NCBI RefSeq assembly: GCF_019308355.1
Contig: NZ_JAAGKM010000007.1
Span: 1 to 64,000 of the forward strand
Direction: 5' to 3'
Length of the DNA: 64,000 bases
Source of the DNA: Empedobacter falsenii
Lineage (GTDB): Bacteria; Bacteroidota; Bacteroidia; Flavobacteriales; Weeksellaceae
Shown: positions 47,162-56,497 of the stretch, in pieces
Layout of the letters: every line of letters starts with the position of its first letter
Numbering within the stretch: position 1 is the stretch's first letter
Made by a program: the position numbers and the translations under genes
The notes under the pieces: generated by a model
What the model was told of the DNA's origin: nothing
The model's database searches: none
What the model saw: the letters and a program-made list of their open reading frames with translations, nothing else

Positions 47162-47341
47162 TTAAGCTCTTTCTACTACTACTAAGTGTGAGATTTTACG
47201 GATCATTCCTTCAATTTGAGGAGTTGATTCGTGCTCAACAACTTGATTCAACTTTTTTAAACCTAAAGCAACTAATGTAGCTTTTTGAGATTTATCACGG
47301 TTGATTGCACTACGTGTTTGTTTTACTCTTACTTTGCTCAT
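47162..47341 (-). CDS. rpmD: 50S ribosomal protein L30
   Basis: A 59-residue L30, MSKVRVKQTRSAINRDKSQK at the start and ending LVVVERA. The length and the VKQTRSxI motif are typical. It lies between rpsE and rplO. Confidence 0.95.
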   Translation of the reverse strand: MSKVRVKQTRSAINRDKSQKATLVALGLKKLNQVVEHESTPQIEGMIRKISHLVVVERA

Positions 47342-47352
47342 TTTACTTTTTT

Positions 47353-47874
47353 TTAACCGTTGAATACTTTAGTTACAGAAATACCTCTTTGACGAGCAAT
47401 AGTCTCTACAGAACGTAAGCTTAATAAAGCGCGGAATGTAGCTTTTACTGCGTTATGAGGGTTAGAAGAACCTTTTGATTTTGATAATACATCATGTACA
47501 CCAACTGATTCTAATACCGCACGTACTGTACCACCTGCAATTACCCCTGTACCTTTAGATGCTGGACGGATGAATACTTGCGCACCACCGAAACGAGCTT
47601 CTTGTTCGTGAGGAATTGTGTTGTTAAATAACGGGATACGTACTAAGTTTTTCTTAGCGTCTTCGATAGCTTTAGCGATTGCAGAAGCTACGTCTTTAGA
47701 TTTCCCTAATCCGTAACCTACTACTCCGTTTCCGTCACCTACTACTACGATTGCAGAGAAACCAAATGCTCTACCTCCTTTTGTTACTTTAGTAACACGT
47801 TGTACTCCAACTAAACGATCTTTTAAATCTAAACCTGTTGGTTTTACTCTTTCTACGTTTTTAAATCCTAACAT
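47353..47874 (-). CDS. rpsE: 30S ribosomal protein S5
   Basis: A 173-residue S5 at the mRNA entry site. The double-stranded-RNA-like N-terminal domain contains [19 protein letters not shown], a site at which spectinomycin resistance can arise; the C-terminal domain contains [18 protein letters not shown]. Spacing to rplR is 16 bases. Confidence 0.97.
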   Translation of the reverse strand: MLGFKNVERVKPTGLDLKDRLVGVQRVTKVTKGGRAFGFSAIVVVGDGNGVVGYGLGKSKDVASAIAKAIEDAKKNLVRIPLFNNTIPHEQEARFGGAQVFIRPASKGTGVIAGGTVRAVLESVGVHDVLSKSKGSSNPHNAVKATFRALLSLRSVETIARQRGISVTKVFNG

Positions 47875-47890
47875 AATTTCTTTCTCTTTT

Positions 47891-48244
47891 TTAGAATTTT
47901 AATCCACCTTCTCTAGCACCATCTGCTAAAGCTTTGATTCTACCATGATATACGAAACCGTTACGATCAAAAACTACAGTTTCAATTCCTTTTGCAATAG
48001 CTTTAGCAGCTAATGCTTTACCAACTGATACAGAAACTTCAGATTTTGTACCTTCTACAGCAACACCTTTTTCACGAGATGATGCAGAAGCTAAAGTTAC
48101 TCCATTGTTATCGTCAATAATTTGAGCGTAAATTTCTTTGTTAGAACGGTAAACTGATAAACGAGGTTTAGTTTCTGTTCCAAAAATATTTCGACGCACG
48201 CGTCTTTTTATTTTTTGTCTTTTTTCTACTTTAGATAATGCCAT
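47891..48244 (-). CDS. rplR: 50S ribosomal protein L18
   Basis: A 117-residue L18 that binds 5S rRNA with L5. [20 protein letters not shown] and [20 protein letters not shown] are typical. Lies 13 bases after rplF. Confidence 0.97.
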   Translation of the reverse strand: MALSKVEKRQKIKRRVRRNIFGTETKPRLSVYRSNKEIYAQIIDDNNGVTLASASSREKGVAVEGTKSEVSVSVGKALAAKAIAKGIETVVFDRNGFVYHGRIKALADGAREGGLKF

Positions 48245-48257
48245 TTTTCAATGATTT

Positions 48258-48803
48258 TTATGCAGATTTACCTGCTTTTCTTCTAATAATTTCTCCTACG
48301 AATTTAATTCCTTTTCCTTTGTAAGGCTCTGGCTTACGGTAAGAACGAATTTTCGCTACAATCATTCCTAATAATTGATTATCATGAGATGATAATGTAA
48401 TAATAGGATTTTTACCTTTTTCTGTTAAAGTTTCAACTTTAATTTCAACAGGTAATTCAATAACGATATTGTGAGAGAAACCTAATGACAAATCTAATTT
48501 TTGTCCGTTGTTAGATGCTCTATAACCAACACCAACTAATTCTAATTGTTTTTTAAAACCTTCTGTTACACCAGTAATCATGTTATTGATTAATGAACGG
48601 TATAAACCATGTAAAGCTTTGTTATCTTTAGAATCGTTTGGACGAACTACAGTTAAAACTCCGTCTTCGATTGTTAAATCAAATCCTTCTTTTAACTCTC
48701 TTGTCATTGTAATGTTGTTACCTTTTACAGTAACTACGTTATCTTTAAATTCAACAGTTGCTGCTGCAGGGATGTTGATATGTGCGTGTCCTATTCTTGA
48801 CAT
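48258..48803 (-). CDS. rplF: 50S ribosomal protein L6
   Basis: A 181-residue L6 with two homologous domains (about residues 1-80 and 85-175); GKGIKFVGEIIRRKAGKSA closes the protein. It binds near the sarcin-ricin loop. Lies 22 bases after rpsH. Confidence 0.97.
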   Translation of the reverse strand: MSRIGHAHINIPAAATVEFKDNVVTVKGNNITMTRELKEGFDLTIEDGVLTVVRPNDSKDNKALHGLYRSLINNMITGVTEGFKKQLELVGVGYRASNNGQKLDLSLGFSHNIVIELPVEIKVETLTEKGKNPIITLSSHDNQLLGMIVAKIRSYRKPEPYKGKGIKFVGEIIRRKAGKSA

Positions 48804-48825
48804 AATTTCTTAATTTTTTAAAAGA

Positions 48826-49227
48826 TTAATAAACAAAACATAAAACTTCACCACCTACATTCTCTTGACGAGCTTGTTTATCTGTCATCACACCTTTAGA
48901 AGTTGAGATGATAGCAACACCTAAACCGTTTAATACACGAGGTAATTCTTTAGATCCTGCGTATTGACGTAAACCTGGAGTTGAAGCTCTTTTGATTTTA
49001 CGGATAGCTGGCTCTTTAGTAACTTTGTCGTACTTTAAAGCGATTTTAATTGTTCCTTGAGGTTGATCTTGTCCTTCGAATTTGTAGTTCAAGATGTAAC
49101 CTTGTTCAAATAAGATCTTAGTGATCTCTTTTTTAATTTTAGATGCAGGAATTTCCACTACTTTGTGTCCTGCCATCATTGCATTTCTAACGCGAGTTAG
49201 AAAATCTGAAATTGGATCTGTATACAT
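48826..49227 (-). CDS. rpsH: 30S ribosomal protein S8
   Basis: A 133-residue S8, a 16S-binding assembly protein. The start [18 protein letters not shown] is the family start; an in-frame extension of 27 codons crosses the promoter and is not real. S8 normally follows rpsN directly, but here a thiamin operon lies between, and rpsH is the first gene of a rebuilt transcription unit with its own promoter. Confidence 0.97.
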   Translation of the reverse strand: MYTDPISDFLTRVRNAMMAGHKVVEIPASKIKKEITKILFEQGYILNYKFEGQDQPQGTIKIALKYDKVTKEPAIRKIKRASTPGLRQYAGSKELPRVLNGLGVAIISTSKGVMTDKQARQENVGGEVLCFVY

Positions 49228-49305
49228 AAATAATTCTATAGTATAGCGCGTAAGCACTACTTTTAAAATTAAACTTTTACCAAAATGCACTATGCATTTG
49301 GGTTG

Positions 49306-49335
49306 CAAATATATTGCATATTTTTTAATTACAAA
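49306..49335 (-). promoter_or_regulatory. Promoter of the rpsH-to-rplQ transcription unit
   Basis: Minus-strand -7 box TATATTTG (49306-49313) and -33 box TTTG (49332-49335), spacing 18. It lies about 80 bases upstream of the rpsH ATG, in the gap between rpsH and the thiamin riboswitch. It is needed because the thi insertion cuts rpsH off from rpsN. Confidence 0.7.
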
Positions 49336-49506
49336 CTATTAATCTAAATAATTTATTTTTAATCGTTTTATAACTAGGGATTAAGACAAAACATGAAACT
49401 CAATCTTTATATTTATTTATCTTTTTAATCGATCTCAACAATTAATTCTTGATGTAATCTTCTATTTTTATTCTTAAAAAATAGCTGAAAGTCAAAACAA
49501 TTTATA
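49336..49506. other. AT-rich divergent intergenic stretch
   Basis: No gene. It separates the minus-strand rpsH promoter from the plus-strand thiamin promoter. It has A/T runs but no repeat or terminal structure that would mark how the insertion arose. Confidence 0.5.
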
Positions 49507-49514
49507 TAAATTTG
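49507..49514 (+). promoter_or_regulatory. -7 box of the thiamin operon
   Basis: TAAATTTG on the plus strand. Transcription would start near 49521, exactly at the beginning of the riboswitch P1 stem. No standard -33 box is seen. Confidence 0.55.
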
Positions 49515-49519
49515 ATTTG

Positions 49520-49595
49520 GCTTTAGGGGTATTCTGAAAAGAATTGAGAGAGTCCCTTTGAACCTGATACGGTTAACACCGACGTAGGGAAAAGC
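49520..49595 (+). promoter_or_regulatory. TPP riboswitch (THI element)
   Basis: The aptamer core is complete: CTGA-type loop after AGGGGTATT, GAATTGAGAGAGTCCC, then the conserved CCTGATACGGTTAACACC and GACGTAGGGA. The P1 stem is GCTTT (49520-49524) with AAAGC (49591-49595). It senses thiamin diphosphate and controls the downstream thi operon, probably through translation or an anti-terminator; the expression platform lies in the 95 bases before thiM and no strong terminator is visible there, which favours translational control. Confidence 0.93.
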
Positions 49596-49689
49596 AATAT
49601 CTATGCAATTATTTAATATTTGCAACGCTTTATTTTCAAAGAAAATCCTCTTTAGCCATTAATTGTTTCATCTAAAAAATTATCAATTA

Positions 49690-50493
49690 ATGGAAAATCT
49701 AATTATTCAAAATTTACATGCTGTCCGGACAAAAAATCCGCTTGTTCACAACATCACCAATTTTGTGGTGATGAACAATACTGCAAATGCTCTTTTGGCA
49801 ATTGGAGCATCGCCTGTTATGATACATGCACACAAAGAAGTGGAAAATATCGTCAAAATCTCAAATGCATTAGTCATCAATATCGGAACTCTTGATGATT
49901 ATTGGGCAGAAAGCATGCTAATTGCAGCAAAAAAAGCAGATCAACTGAATAAACCTTGGGTATTAGACCCTGTTGGAGCTGGAATTTCAACTTTCAGAAA
50001 TGAACTTATAAAAGAACTGCTTCGCTATCATCCTACTGTCATAAGAGGAAATGCTTCAGAAATTTTAACTTTAGATACCTTCGAAGCTGTTCAGGGAAAA
50101 GGAGTCGACAGTACACATCAAAGTAATCAAGCGATAAAAGCAGCACACAATTTAAACCAGAAAATTGGATCTGTTGTTTGCATTTCAGGTGCTTCAGATT
50201 TTATTGTATCCAACAATCCGATAATTGAAATTAAAAATGGTCATGAATTGATGACTAAAGTTACTGGTTTAGGTTGTTCAGCAACAGCTAGCATCGGTGC
50301 TTTTATTGGCCTTAATAAAAATCCTTTCCTCGAAACGGTTAGCGGCATGGCCATATTTAGTTTAGCAGGTGAATTGGCACAGAAAAAAAGTAATGGCCCA
50401 GGAACCTTACAAATGAATTTGTATGACACGTTATACCATATATCTGCAGAAGAAATTCAAACAAATTTGAAAATCTCAGTTTATGAAGATTAA
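49690..50493 (+). CDS. thiM: Hydroxyethylthiazole kinase
   Basis: A 267-residue ribokinase-fold enzyme that phosphorylates the salvaged thiazole alcohol of thiamin. The ENLIIQNLHAVRTKNPLVHN start, the AIGASPVMIH substrate region and the KVTGLGCSATAS anion hole with the catalytic cysteine are typical. An upstream TTG would add nine residues, but the ATG after the riboswitch is favoured. First gene of the salvage operon; it overlaps thiE by 11 bases. Confidence 0.95.
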   Translation: MENLIIQNLHAVRTKNPLVHNITNFVVMNNTANALLAIGASPVMIHAHKEVENIVKISNALVINIGTLDDYWAESMLIAAKKADQLNKPWVLDPVGAGISTFRNELIKELLRYHPTVIRGNASEILTLDTFEAVQGKGVDSTHQSNQAIKAAHNLNQKIGSVVCISGASDFIVSNNPIIEIKNGHELMTKVTGLGCSATASIGAFIGLNKNPFLETVSGMAIFSLAGELAQKKSNGPGTLQMNLYDTLYHISAEEIQTNLKISVYED

Positions 50494-51142
50494 TCCAACT
50501 TTTCCTTATCCTTTGTATTTAGTCATTTCTGAAAAAGATTGTACGCATCTTCATTGGTTAGATGTTGCAGAGCAAGCAATTATAGGTGGGGTTGATATCA
50601 TTCAGCTTCGGGAAAAAAATTGCACTGTCAGCGAGTATATTTCAAAAGCTACAATATTAAAAAAAATTACGGACCACTACAATATCCCTTTGATTATTAA
50701 CGATTCATTAGAAGTCGCAACCGCTGTTAACCCTTGGGGAATACATGTCGGGCAGTCAGATATATTACCTTCTGAAATTCACAAAAATGCACAAGCTCTA
50801 AAAAATATTGGTTGGTCTTTAGAAATTATCAAACAGTTGAATGATGATGAAATGAAATATGTACATCATTTAGGGGTAAGTCCAATATTTTCGACTCCAA
50901 CAAAAACCAATACGATTACTGAATGGGGTTTTGAAGGATTAAAATTTTTGAAAACTAAAACATCAAAACCATTGATTGCAATTGGCGGAATTAATGAAAG
51001 TAATATTGCTAAAATCATACAAGCCGGTGCAGATAGTGTTGCAATTGTTTCTGCAATTTGCGGAAGCAAAAATCCAAAAAAATCTGCCCAAATTTTAAAA
51101 CAAATTATTAACGAAAATGAATACCATCCAAAAAGCATATAG
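50483..51142 (+). CDS. thiE: Thiamin phosphate synthase
   Basis: A 219-residue TIM-barrel enzyme joining HMP-pyrophosphate and thiazole phosphate to make thiamin phosphate. Motifs are DIIQLREKNC, the substrate-binding PLIINDS, HVGQSD, and IAIGGINESN. It overlaps thiM by 11 and thiD by 26 bases, so the genes are translationally coupled. Confidence 0.95.
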   Translation: MKINPTFPYPLYLVISEKDCTHLHWLDVAEQAIIGGVDIIQLREKNCTVSEYISKATILKKITDHYNIPLIINDSLEVATAVNPWGIHVGQSDILPSEIHKNAQALKNIGWSLEIIKQLNDDEMKYVHHLGVSPIFSTPTKTNTITEWGFEGLKFLKTKTSKPLIAIGGINESNIAKIIQAGADSVAIVSAICGSKNPKKSAQILKQIINENEYHPKSI

Positions 51143-51953
51143 TGTCTTAACAATTGCCGGATTTGACGGAAGCGGTGGCGCTGGCATACAAGCTGATACC
51201 AAAACAATTTCCGCTCATGGCTGTTATGCAACAAATGTATTGACAGCCTTGCCTGTTCAAAATACACAAGGCGTACAAAATATTTACGAAATTCCTGCAC
51301 AAGCAATTCGTGAACAAATTCAATCCATATTAGAGGATATTTATCCTGATGCAATAAAAATTGGAATGGTTCATAGTGTTGAATTGGTTCATATCATTTC
51401 AGAGGAATTAAAAAATTACAATAGACCGATTGTTTATGACCCTGTCATGGTTGCGACAAGTGGACATCGGTTAATCAAAGAAGAAACACTTGAAGCTTGC
51501 ATAGAAAAGCTTTTTCCTTTGGCCACGCTTATCACGCCAAATCTTGATGAAGCAAGTATTTTGGTAAATCATAAAATTGATTCTGCTGAATTGATGCTTT
51601 CTTATGGAGAAACGATTTTAAATTTAGGTTGTCAGAATCTTTTATTAAAAGGCGGACATCTTCAGCAAGAAAAAATTATCAGTTATTTATTTCAAAAAGA
51701 ACAACCTGTACAAAGTTATACCTCTCAAAAAATAGAGACAAAAAATACGCATGGTTCAGGCTGCACACTATCTTCTGCAATTGCGTGTAATTTAGCTTTG
51801 GGGGTTTCACTCACACAAAGTGTACAACTAGCACAAGAATATGTTGAACAAGCAATATTAGGAAGTAAAGACCTAACAATTGGAAAAGGAAATGGACCTC
51901 TTAATCATTTATTTAATCCACAAAAATTAAAAACCTATGACATTCACAACTAA
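51117..51953 (+). CDS. thiD: HMP / HMP-phosphate kinase
   Basis: A 278-residue ribokinase-family enzyme that phosphorylates hydroxymethylpyrimidine twice. The AGFDGSGGAGIQADTKT opening, the YDPVMVATSGHRL stretch and the THGSGCTLSSAIA C-terminal anion hole are complete. It feeds the HMP branch to ThiE. It overlaps thiE by 26 and tenA by 17 bases. Confidence 0.96.
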   Translation: MNTIQKAYSVLTIAGFDGSGGAGIQADTKTISAHGCYATNVLTALPVQNTQGVQNIYEIPAQAIREQIQSILEDIYPDAIKIGMVHSVELVHIISEELKNYNRPIVYDPVMVATSGHRLIKEETLEACIEKLFPLATLITPNLDEASILVNHKIDSAELMLSYGETILNLGCQNLLLKGGHLQQEKIISYLFQKEQPVQSYTSQKIETKNTHGSGCTLSSAIACNLALGVSLTQSVQLAQEYVEQAILGSKDLTIGKGNGPLNHLFNPQKLKTYDIHN

Positions 51954-52599
51954 AGCTTGGGAAACCATCGCGCCTATTTACAATGATATTCTAAATATGC
52001 CTTTTATAATTGAATTGCAAAATGGGTCATTACCAATAGAGAAATTTCAGTTTTACATGTTACAAGATGCAAAATATTTGGAACATTTTGGGCGAGTATT
52101 AGCTGCCATTGGATCAAAATCTGAAGACAATCAACAAGCCATTGACTTTTTCGAATTCGGAAAAAATGCATTAATTGTTGAACGTGCTTTACACGAATCC
52201 TATTTTGAGGATTTTGGATTATCGCAAAACATCATCATCGAAACACAACCTGTTTGTCACCATTATTCACATTTCTTAAAAAGTACAGCTGCATTCGAAC
52301 CTATTGAAATTGCATTAGCTGCTGTTTTGCCTTGCTTTTGGATTTATAAAGAAGTTGGTGATGAAATCATCAAAAATCAAACAAAAGAAAATAATCCATA
52401 TCAAAAATGGATTGAGACCTATAGTGGAGATGAATTTGGTGAAGGTGTAAAAAAAGCGAAAAGTTATGTTGATAAGATTGCAGAAGGAGCAACTGAAAAA
52501 ATAAAAGAACAAATGCTAGAAGCTTTTGTCAAAGCAAGCGAATTAGAATTTCAGTTTTGGAATGCATCTTATGAAAATATCACATGGGAAAGAAAATAA
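51937..52599 (+). CDS. tenA: TenA aminopyrimidine aminohydrolase
   Basis: A 220-residue helical enzyme that salvages degraded thiamin by deaminating aminopyrimidine to HMP. The active residues correspond to D44 (LQDAKYL), C133 (LPCFWIY) and E204 (ELEFQFW), matching B. subtilis TenA numbering almost exactly. It supplies substrate to ThiD. It overlaps thiD by 17 and the HAD gene by 16 bases. Thiaminase II activity is also possible. Confidence 0.93.
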   Translation: MTFTTKAWETIAPIYNDILNMPFIIELQNGSLPIEKFQFYMLQDAKYLEHFGRVLAAIGSKSEDNQQAIDFFEFGKNALIVERALHESYFEDFGLSQNIIIETQPVCHHYSHFLKSTAAFEPIEIALAAVLPCFWIYKEVGDEIIKNQTKENNPYQKWIETYSGDEFGEGVKKAKSYVDKIAEGATEKIKEQMLEAFVKASELEFQFWNASYENITWERK

Positions 52600-53219
52600 A
52601 TGCCATCTTTTTTGATTTTGATGGGGTAATCGTAAATAGTCAACAATTATGGGAGCTGATGTTTGATGAAGTCATTAAAATATATCGGTTGGATACGATA
52701 TGTTTGGTAGAAAATGACGGAATGAATTTCACAACAAATGAAGCAATCCAATTGATGTTAGAAAATCAGCAACGCTTTACAAATCATTTGTACGAGGAAA
52801 TAATCGATTGGACAGAAAAATTTTATGTCGAAAACTTTCATCAGTTTGTACAATTAAATGACCACGTTGCTGAGATGTTGGAACATTTAAAAGCCAATCA
52901 AATTCAAATTGTTCTTGTTTCCAATTCCTCTAGAAGACAAATTAAGTATGCTTTTCAACAATTAAAACTTCATTCCTATTTTGATCACACTATTTCAGCA
53001 GATGATGTTTCAAAAGGCAAACCAAATGCAGAACCTTATTTAAAAGCTTTATCATTATGCGAAAAGCAAAAGGAAGAAGTTTTAGTTATCGAAGATTCAC
53101 TCACCGGAATTAATTCAGCAAAAGATGCTGGTTTAAATTATAAAATTTACAACAATTCAGATTTTTGTCTTCAGCCAAATTACATAGCTGATTTTAGGGA
53201 ATTGATCAAAGAAATATAA
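52584..53219 (+). CDS. HAD-family phosphatase, candidate thiamin-phosphate phosphatase
   Basis: A 211-residue HAD hydrolase. Motif I is FFDFDGVI (Asp11 and Asp13), motif II VLVSNSS, motif III lysine in KGKPNAEPY, motif IV IEDSLTG. The helical cap inserted after motif I suggests a small substrate. As the last gene of a thiamin salvage operon without ThiL, it could remove the phosphate from thiamin phosphate so that a pyrophosphokinase can make ThDP; this is inference from position. Alternatively it may clear damaged phosphates. It overlaps tenA by 16 bases. Confidence 0.85.
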   Translation: MGKKINAIFFDFDGVIVNSQQLWELMFDEVIKIYRLDTICLVENDGMNFTTNEAIQLMLENQQRFTNHLYEEIIDWTEKFYVENFHQFVQLNDHVAEMLEHLKANQIQIVLVSNSSRRQIKYAFQQLKLHSYFDHTISADDVSKGKPNAEPYLKALSLCEKQKEEVLVIEDSLTGINSAKDAGLNYKIYNNSDFCLQPNYIADFRELIKEI

Positions 53220-53236
53220 ACCTTACAAAAACAAAA

Positions 53237-53266
53237 AAATCCTTACTCAATAAAGAGTAAGGATTT
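53237..53266. terminator. Bidirectional terminator at the thi / rpsN junction
   Basis: Hairpin AAATCCTTACTC-AATAAA-GAGTAAGGATTT between the end of the thiamin operon (plus) and the rpsN stop (minus). It ends both the salvage transcript and the rplC-to-rpsN transcript. Confidence 0.88.
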
Positions 53267-53290
53267 AATATTTCTAAAGCTATTGGTAAA

Positions 53291-53560
53291 TTACCAAGAC
53301 GCTTTTTTAACACCTGGGATTAACCCTTCGTTCGCCATTTCGCGGAAAGTTACACGAGAGATCCCGAAAGTTCTCATGTATCCTCTTGGACGACCTGTTA
53401 ATTTACAACGGTTGTGTAAACGTACAGGAGAAGCGTTTTTAGGTAATTTTTGTAATGCTTCGTAGTCACCAGCTTCTAATAAAGCTTGACGTTTCGCAGC
53501 ATATTTAGCAACTAATGCTTCTCTTTTGCGCTCACGCGCTTTCATTGATTCTTTAGCCAT
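53291..53560 (-). CDS. rpsN: 30S ribosomal protein S14
   Basis: An 89-residue S14 of the long, zinc-free form. The [20 protein letters not shown] motif and C-terminal [11 protein letters not shown] are typical. It is now the last gene of the rplC unit, since the thiamin operon follows where rpsH should be. Six bases after rplE. Confidence 0.97.
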   Translation of the reverse strand: MAKESMKARERKREALVAKYAAKRQALLEAGDYEALQKLPKNASPVRLHNRCKLTGRPRGYMRTFGISRVTFREMANEGLIPGVKKASW

Positions 53561-53566
53561 GACTTC

Positions 53567-54130
53567 TTATTTTTCTTTAGTAAATGGTAATCCGAATTTA
53601 GATAATAAAGCTTTAGCTTCTTTATCTGTGTTCGCTGAAGTTACAAAGGTAATATCTAAACCTTGAATTTTCTTGATTTTATCAATATTAATTTCTGGGA
53701 AGATAATTTGTTCTTTGATACCTAAGTTATAGTTACCTCTACCGTCGAAACCTGTAGAAGAAATACCGCTAAAATCACGTACACGTGGTAAAGCTGCAGA
53801 TACTAAACGGTCTAAGAATTCATACATTTTCTCACCACGTAAAGTTACTTTAGCCCCAATTGGCATTCCTTTACGTAATTTGAAAGCTGCTTCATCTTTC
53901 TTAGAAATTGTTCCTACTGCTTTTTGACCAGTGATTAATTCTAACTCTTCGATAGCGTAATCAACGATTTTTTTGTCAGCTGTAGCCGCACCTAAACCTT
54001 GAGATAAAACAATTTTCTCTAATTTAGGAACTTGCATAATAGATTTGTATCCGAACTCTTCTTTAAGAGCAGCTACAATCTCTTCTTTATATTTAACCTG
54101 CGGACGAGGTGTGTATGTTGTTGTACTCAT
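53567..54130 (-). CDS. rplE: 50S ribosomal protein L5
   Basis: A 187-residue L5 that binds 5S rRNA. The start [19 protein letters not shown] is favoured over an extension of ten codons that overlaps rpl[18 protein letters not shown] and [20 protein letters not shown] are typical. Confidence 0.96.
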   Translation of the reverse strand: MSTTTYTPRPQVKYKEEIVAALKEEFGYKSIMQVPKLEKIVLSQGLGAATADKKIVDYAIEELELITGQKAVGTISKKDEAAFKLRKGMPIGAKVTLRGEKMYEFLDRLVSAALPRVRDFSGISSTGFDGRGNYNLGIKEQIIFPEINIDKIKKIQGLDITFVTSANTDKEAKALLSKFGLPFTKEK

Positions 54131-54131
54131 C

Positions 54132-54446
54132 TTAGATAGCTTTTCCTGATTTTTTAGCAATTCTTACTTTTTTCCCTCCTTCTTCTTTGATCGCTACTTT
54201 CGTTGCTTTCCCAGTTTCTGGATCTACTAAAGCCAATTTACATAAATAGATTTGAGCTTCTTTTTCAACAACTCCACCTTGTGGATTTTGTGCGCTTGGC
54301 TTTACACGTTTTTTTGCAATATTAACCCCTTCAACGATAGCTTTAGCTTTGTCAGGGAATACGCGTAACACAGTACCAGTTTGACCTTTGTTAGATCCTG
54401 ATAAAACGACTACTTTGTCTCCTTTTTTAATTTTTAACTTTGCCAT
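54132..54446 (-). CDS. rplX: 50S ribosomal protein L24
   Basis: A 104-residue L24, starting [20 protein letters not shown] (KOW motif) and ending in a basic tail. An early assembly protein. Nine bases after rplN and one base before rplE. Confidence 0.97.
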   Translation of the reverse strand: MAKLKIKKGDKVVVLSGSNKGQTGTVLRVFPDKAKAIVEGVNIAKKRVKPSAQNPQGGVVEKEAQIYLCKLALVDPETGKATKVAIKEEGGKKVRIAKKSGKAI

Positions 54447-54455
54447 GTTGTTCTA

Positions 54456-54824
54456 TTATAATACCTCTGGGGCTAATGATACAATTTTCATATATTCTTT
54501 ATCACGTAACTCACGAGCAACTGGACCGAATACACGAGTACCACGCATTTCTCCTTGAGTGTTCAATAATACACATGCATTATCGTCGAAACGGATATAT
54601 GAACCGTCTTTTCTACGAACTTCTTTTTTAGTTCTAACTACAACAGCTTTTGATACAGCACCTTTTTTAACGTTTCCTGAAGGTGTAGCTTCTTTGATCG
54701 CAACTACGATTTTGTCACCTACTGATGCGTATCTTCTTTTAGTACCACCTAAAACGCGGATTACTAATGCTTCACGAGCTCCTGTGTTATCTGCAACTTT
54801 TAATCTAGATTCTTGTTGTAACAT
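54456..54824 (-). CDS. rplN: 50S ribosomal protein L14
   Basis: A 122-residue L14, [20 protein letters not shown] at the start; forms an intersubunit bridge with 16S rRNA and binds L19. Eight bases after rpsQ. Confidence 0.97.
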   Translation of the reverse strand: MLQQESRLKVADNTGAREALVIRVLGGTKRRYASVGDKIVVAIKEATPSGNVKKGAVSKAVVVRTKKEVRRKDGSYIRFDDNACVLLNTQGEMRGTRVFGPVARELRDKEYMKIVSLAPEVL

Positions 54825-54832
54825 AACTTATC

Positions 54833-55087
54833 TTATTTAGCTCTTTCAATGATTTCTACTAATCTCCATCTTTTGTTTTTAGACAAAGGACGAGTCTCCA
54901 TGATACGCACTGTGTCACCTTCGTTACACTCGTTATTTTCGTCGTGCGCTGTATATTTCTTCGTTTTTAAAACGAATTTCCCATAGAATGGGTGCTTTTG
55001 CTTCTTAGTTTCAGCTACAACAATGGTTTTTTCCATTTTGTTTGATGTAACTAAACCTACTCTTTCTTTTCTTAATTTTCTTTCCAT
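54833..55087 (-). CDS. rpsQ: 30S ribosomal protein S17
   Basis: An 84-residue S17 with an OB fold; [20 protein letters not shown] and [15 protein letters not shown] are typical. It follows rpmC by 16 bases. Confidence 0.97.
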   Translation of the reverse strand: MERKLRKERVGLVTSNKMEKTIVVAETKKQKHPFYGKFVLKTKKYTAHDENNECNEGDTVRIMETRPLSKNKRWRLVEIIERAK

Positions 55088-55103
55088 CAGTTACAGATTA
55101 CTG

Positions 55104-55292
55104 TTATGATTGTTTTTCGTTTAACACGGTATTCAAACGAGCAATTGTTCTGCGTAAGTCTCTAATACCGATTGGATTTGCTACAGGAGAAACAGCGTTT
55201 GTCAATTTTAATTGATCGTAGTTCGCTTGTTCTTCAGCTATTTTAGCTTGTAACTCCTCAACACTTAGATTTCTAATATCTGCTGCTTTCAT
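55104..55292 (-). CDS. rpmC: 50S ribosomal protein L29
   Basis: A 62-residue helical L29 near the exit tunnel, beginning MKAADIRNLSVEELQAKIAE. Typical length. Lies between rplP (22 bases) and rpsQ. Confidence 0.96.
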   Translation of the reverse strand: MKAADIRNLSVEELQAKIAEEQANYDQLKLTNAVSPVANPIGIRDLRRTIARLNTVLNEKQS

Positions 55293-55314
55293 TTTTTCTT
55301 AATTTTTGAAATTA

Positions 55315-55734
55315 TTAATTTTGGAAATCACGTGCAACGATAAACTTAGTCTTAACAGGTAACTTCTGAGCTGCTAAACGCAATGCTTCAGTTGCAACCT
55401 CTAATGGCACACCTCCTACTTCGAATAAGATACGACCTGGTTGTACAGGAGCTACCCAATATTCTGGTGCACCTTTACCTTTACCCATACGTACCTCTGC
55501 TGGTTTCTTAGTAATTGGTTTATCTGGAAATATTTTAATCCATAATTGACCCTCTCTCTTCATGAAACGAGTTGCAGCAATACGAGCTGCCTCGATTTGA
55601 CGTGCTGTAATAAACGCTTCGTCTAAAGATTTGATCCCGAAAGTCCCGTAAGCTAATTGAGTTCCTCTGTGAGAAACACCTTTCATCTTACCTTTTTGGG
55701 TTTTTCTAAACTTTACTCTTCTCGGTGATAACAT
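55315..55734 (-). CDS. rplP: 50S ribosomal protein L16
   Basis: A 139-residue L16 that helps place tRNA acceptor ends near the peptidyl-transferase centre. The [20 protein letters not shown] start and [17 protein letters not shown] end are typical. It is about 36 bases after rpsC. Confidence 0.97.
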   Translation of the reverse strand: MLSPRRVKFRKTQKGKMKGVSHRGTQLAYGTFGIKSLDEAFITARQIEAARIAATRFMKREGQLWIKIFPDKPITKKPAEVRMGKGKGAPEYWVAPVQPGRILFEVGGVPLEVATEALRLAAQKLPVKTKFIVARDFQN

Positions 55735-55770
55735 ATCTACTTAATTCTTTATGTTAGTTGTTAAACTAAA

Positions 55771-56493
55771 TTATCGCTTTCTATTATTAGATCTTTCACC
55801 TCCCTTTCTGTTGTTGTCAGATTTTTTTTGTTTTTTCTGTAATCCAACTAAAGGAGATAATTCTCTCTTACCATATACCTCACCTTTCATGATCCATACT
55901 TTGATCCCTAAACGACCGTAAGTTGTATGAGCTTCTGAAATGTGGTAATCAATGTCTGCACGGAATGTAGACAAAGGAATACGTCCATCTTTATAAGTTT
56001 CAGAACGTGCCATCTCTGCACCGTTTAAACGACCAGAGATTTGAACTTTGATTCCTTCTGCGTTCATTCTCATTGCTGATTGAATTGCCATTTTAATAGC
56101 ACGACGGTAAGAAATACGATTCTCAATTTGACGAGCGATACTATCCCCTACTAAGATTGCATCTAATTCTGGTCTCTTAATTTCGAAGATGTTAATTTGA
56201 ACCTCTTTACCAGTGATTTTCTTTAACTCTTCTTTTAATTTGTCAACTTCTTGTCCACCTTTACCAATAATGATACCTGGACGAGCAGTAGTTACAGTTA
56301 CTGTAACTAATTTTAAAGTACGATCGATGTAAATACGAGAAACTCCGGCTTTAGACAAACGTGCTCTTAAATAAGTACGAATTTTTGCATCTTCTGCAAT
56401 TTTATCACCGTAATCATTTCCACCGTACCAGTTAGAATCCCATCCTCTGATGATTCCTAAACGATTTCCGATTGGATTAGTTTTTTGTCCCAT
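55771..56493 (-). CDS. rpsC: 30S ribosomal protein S3
   Basis: A 240-residue S3 with a KH domain ([18 protein letters not shown] near residues 73-90), part of the mRNA entry site, and a basic C-terminal tail ([20 protein letters not shown]). Four bases after rplV. Confidence 0.97.
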   Translation of the reverse strand: MGQKTNPIGNRLGIIRGWDSNWYGGNDYGDKIAEDAKIRTYLRARLSKAGVSRIYIDRTLKLVTVTVTTARPGIIIGKGGQEVDKLKEELKKITGKEVQINIFEIKRPELDAILVGDSIARQIENRISYRRAIKMAIQSAMRMNAEGIKVQISGRLNGAEMARSETYKDGRIPLSTFRADIDYHISEAHTTYGRLGIKVWIMKGEVYGKRELSPLVGLQKKQKKSDNNRKGGERSNNRKR

Positions 56494-56497
56494 ATTC

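Noticed and set aside
49228-49308. N-terminal extension of rpsH
   Set aside because: It reaches the -7 box at 49306-49313, so it would not be transcribed as coding sequence; the family begins at MYTDPIS.
49540-49600. tRNA-like T-loop sequence
   Set aside because: The conserved CCTGATACGGTTAACACC and GACGTAGGGA pattern is the TPP aptamer, not a tRNA; no acceptor stem exists.
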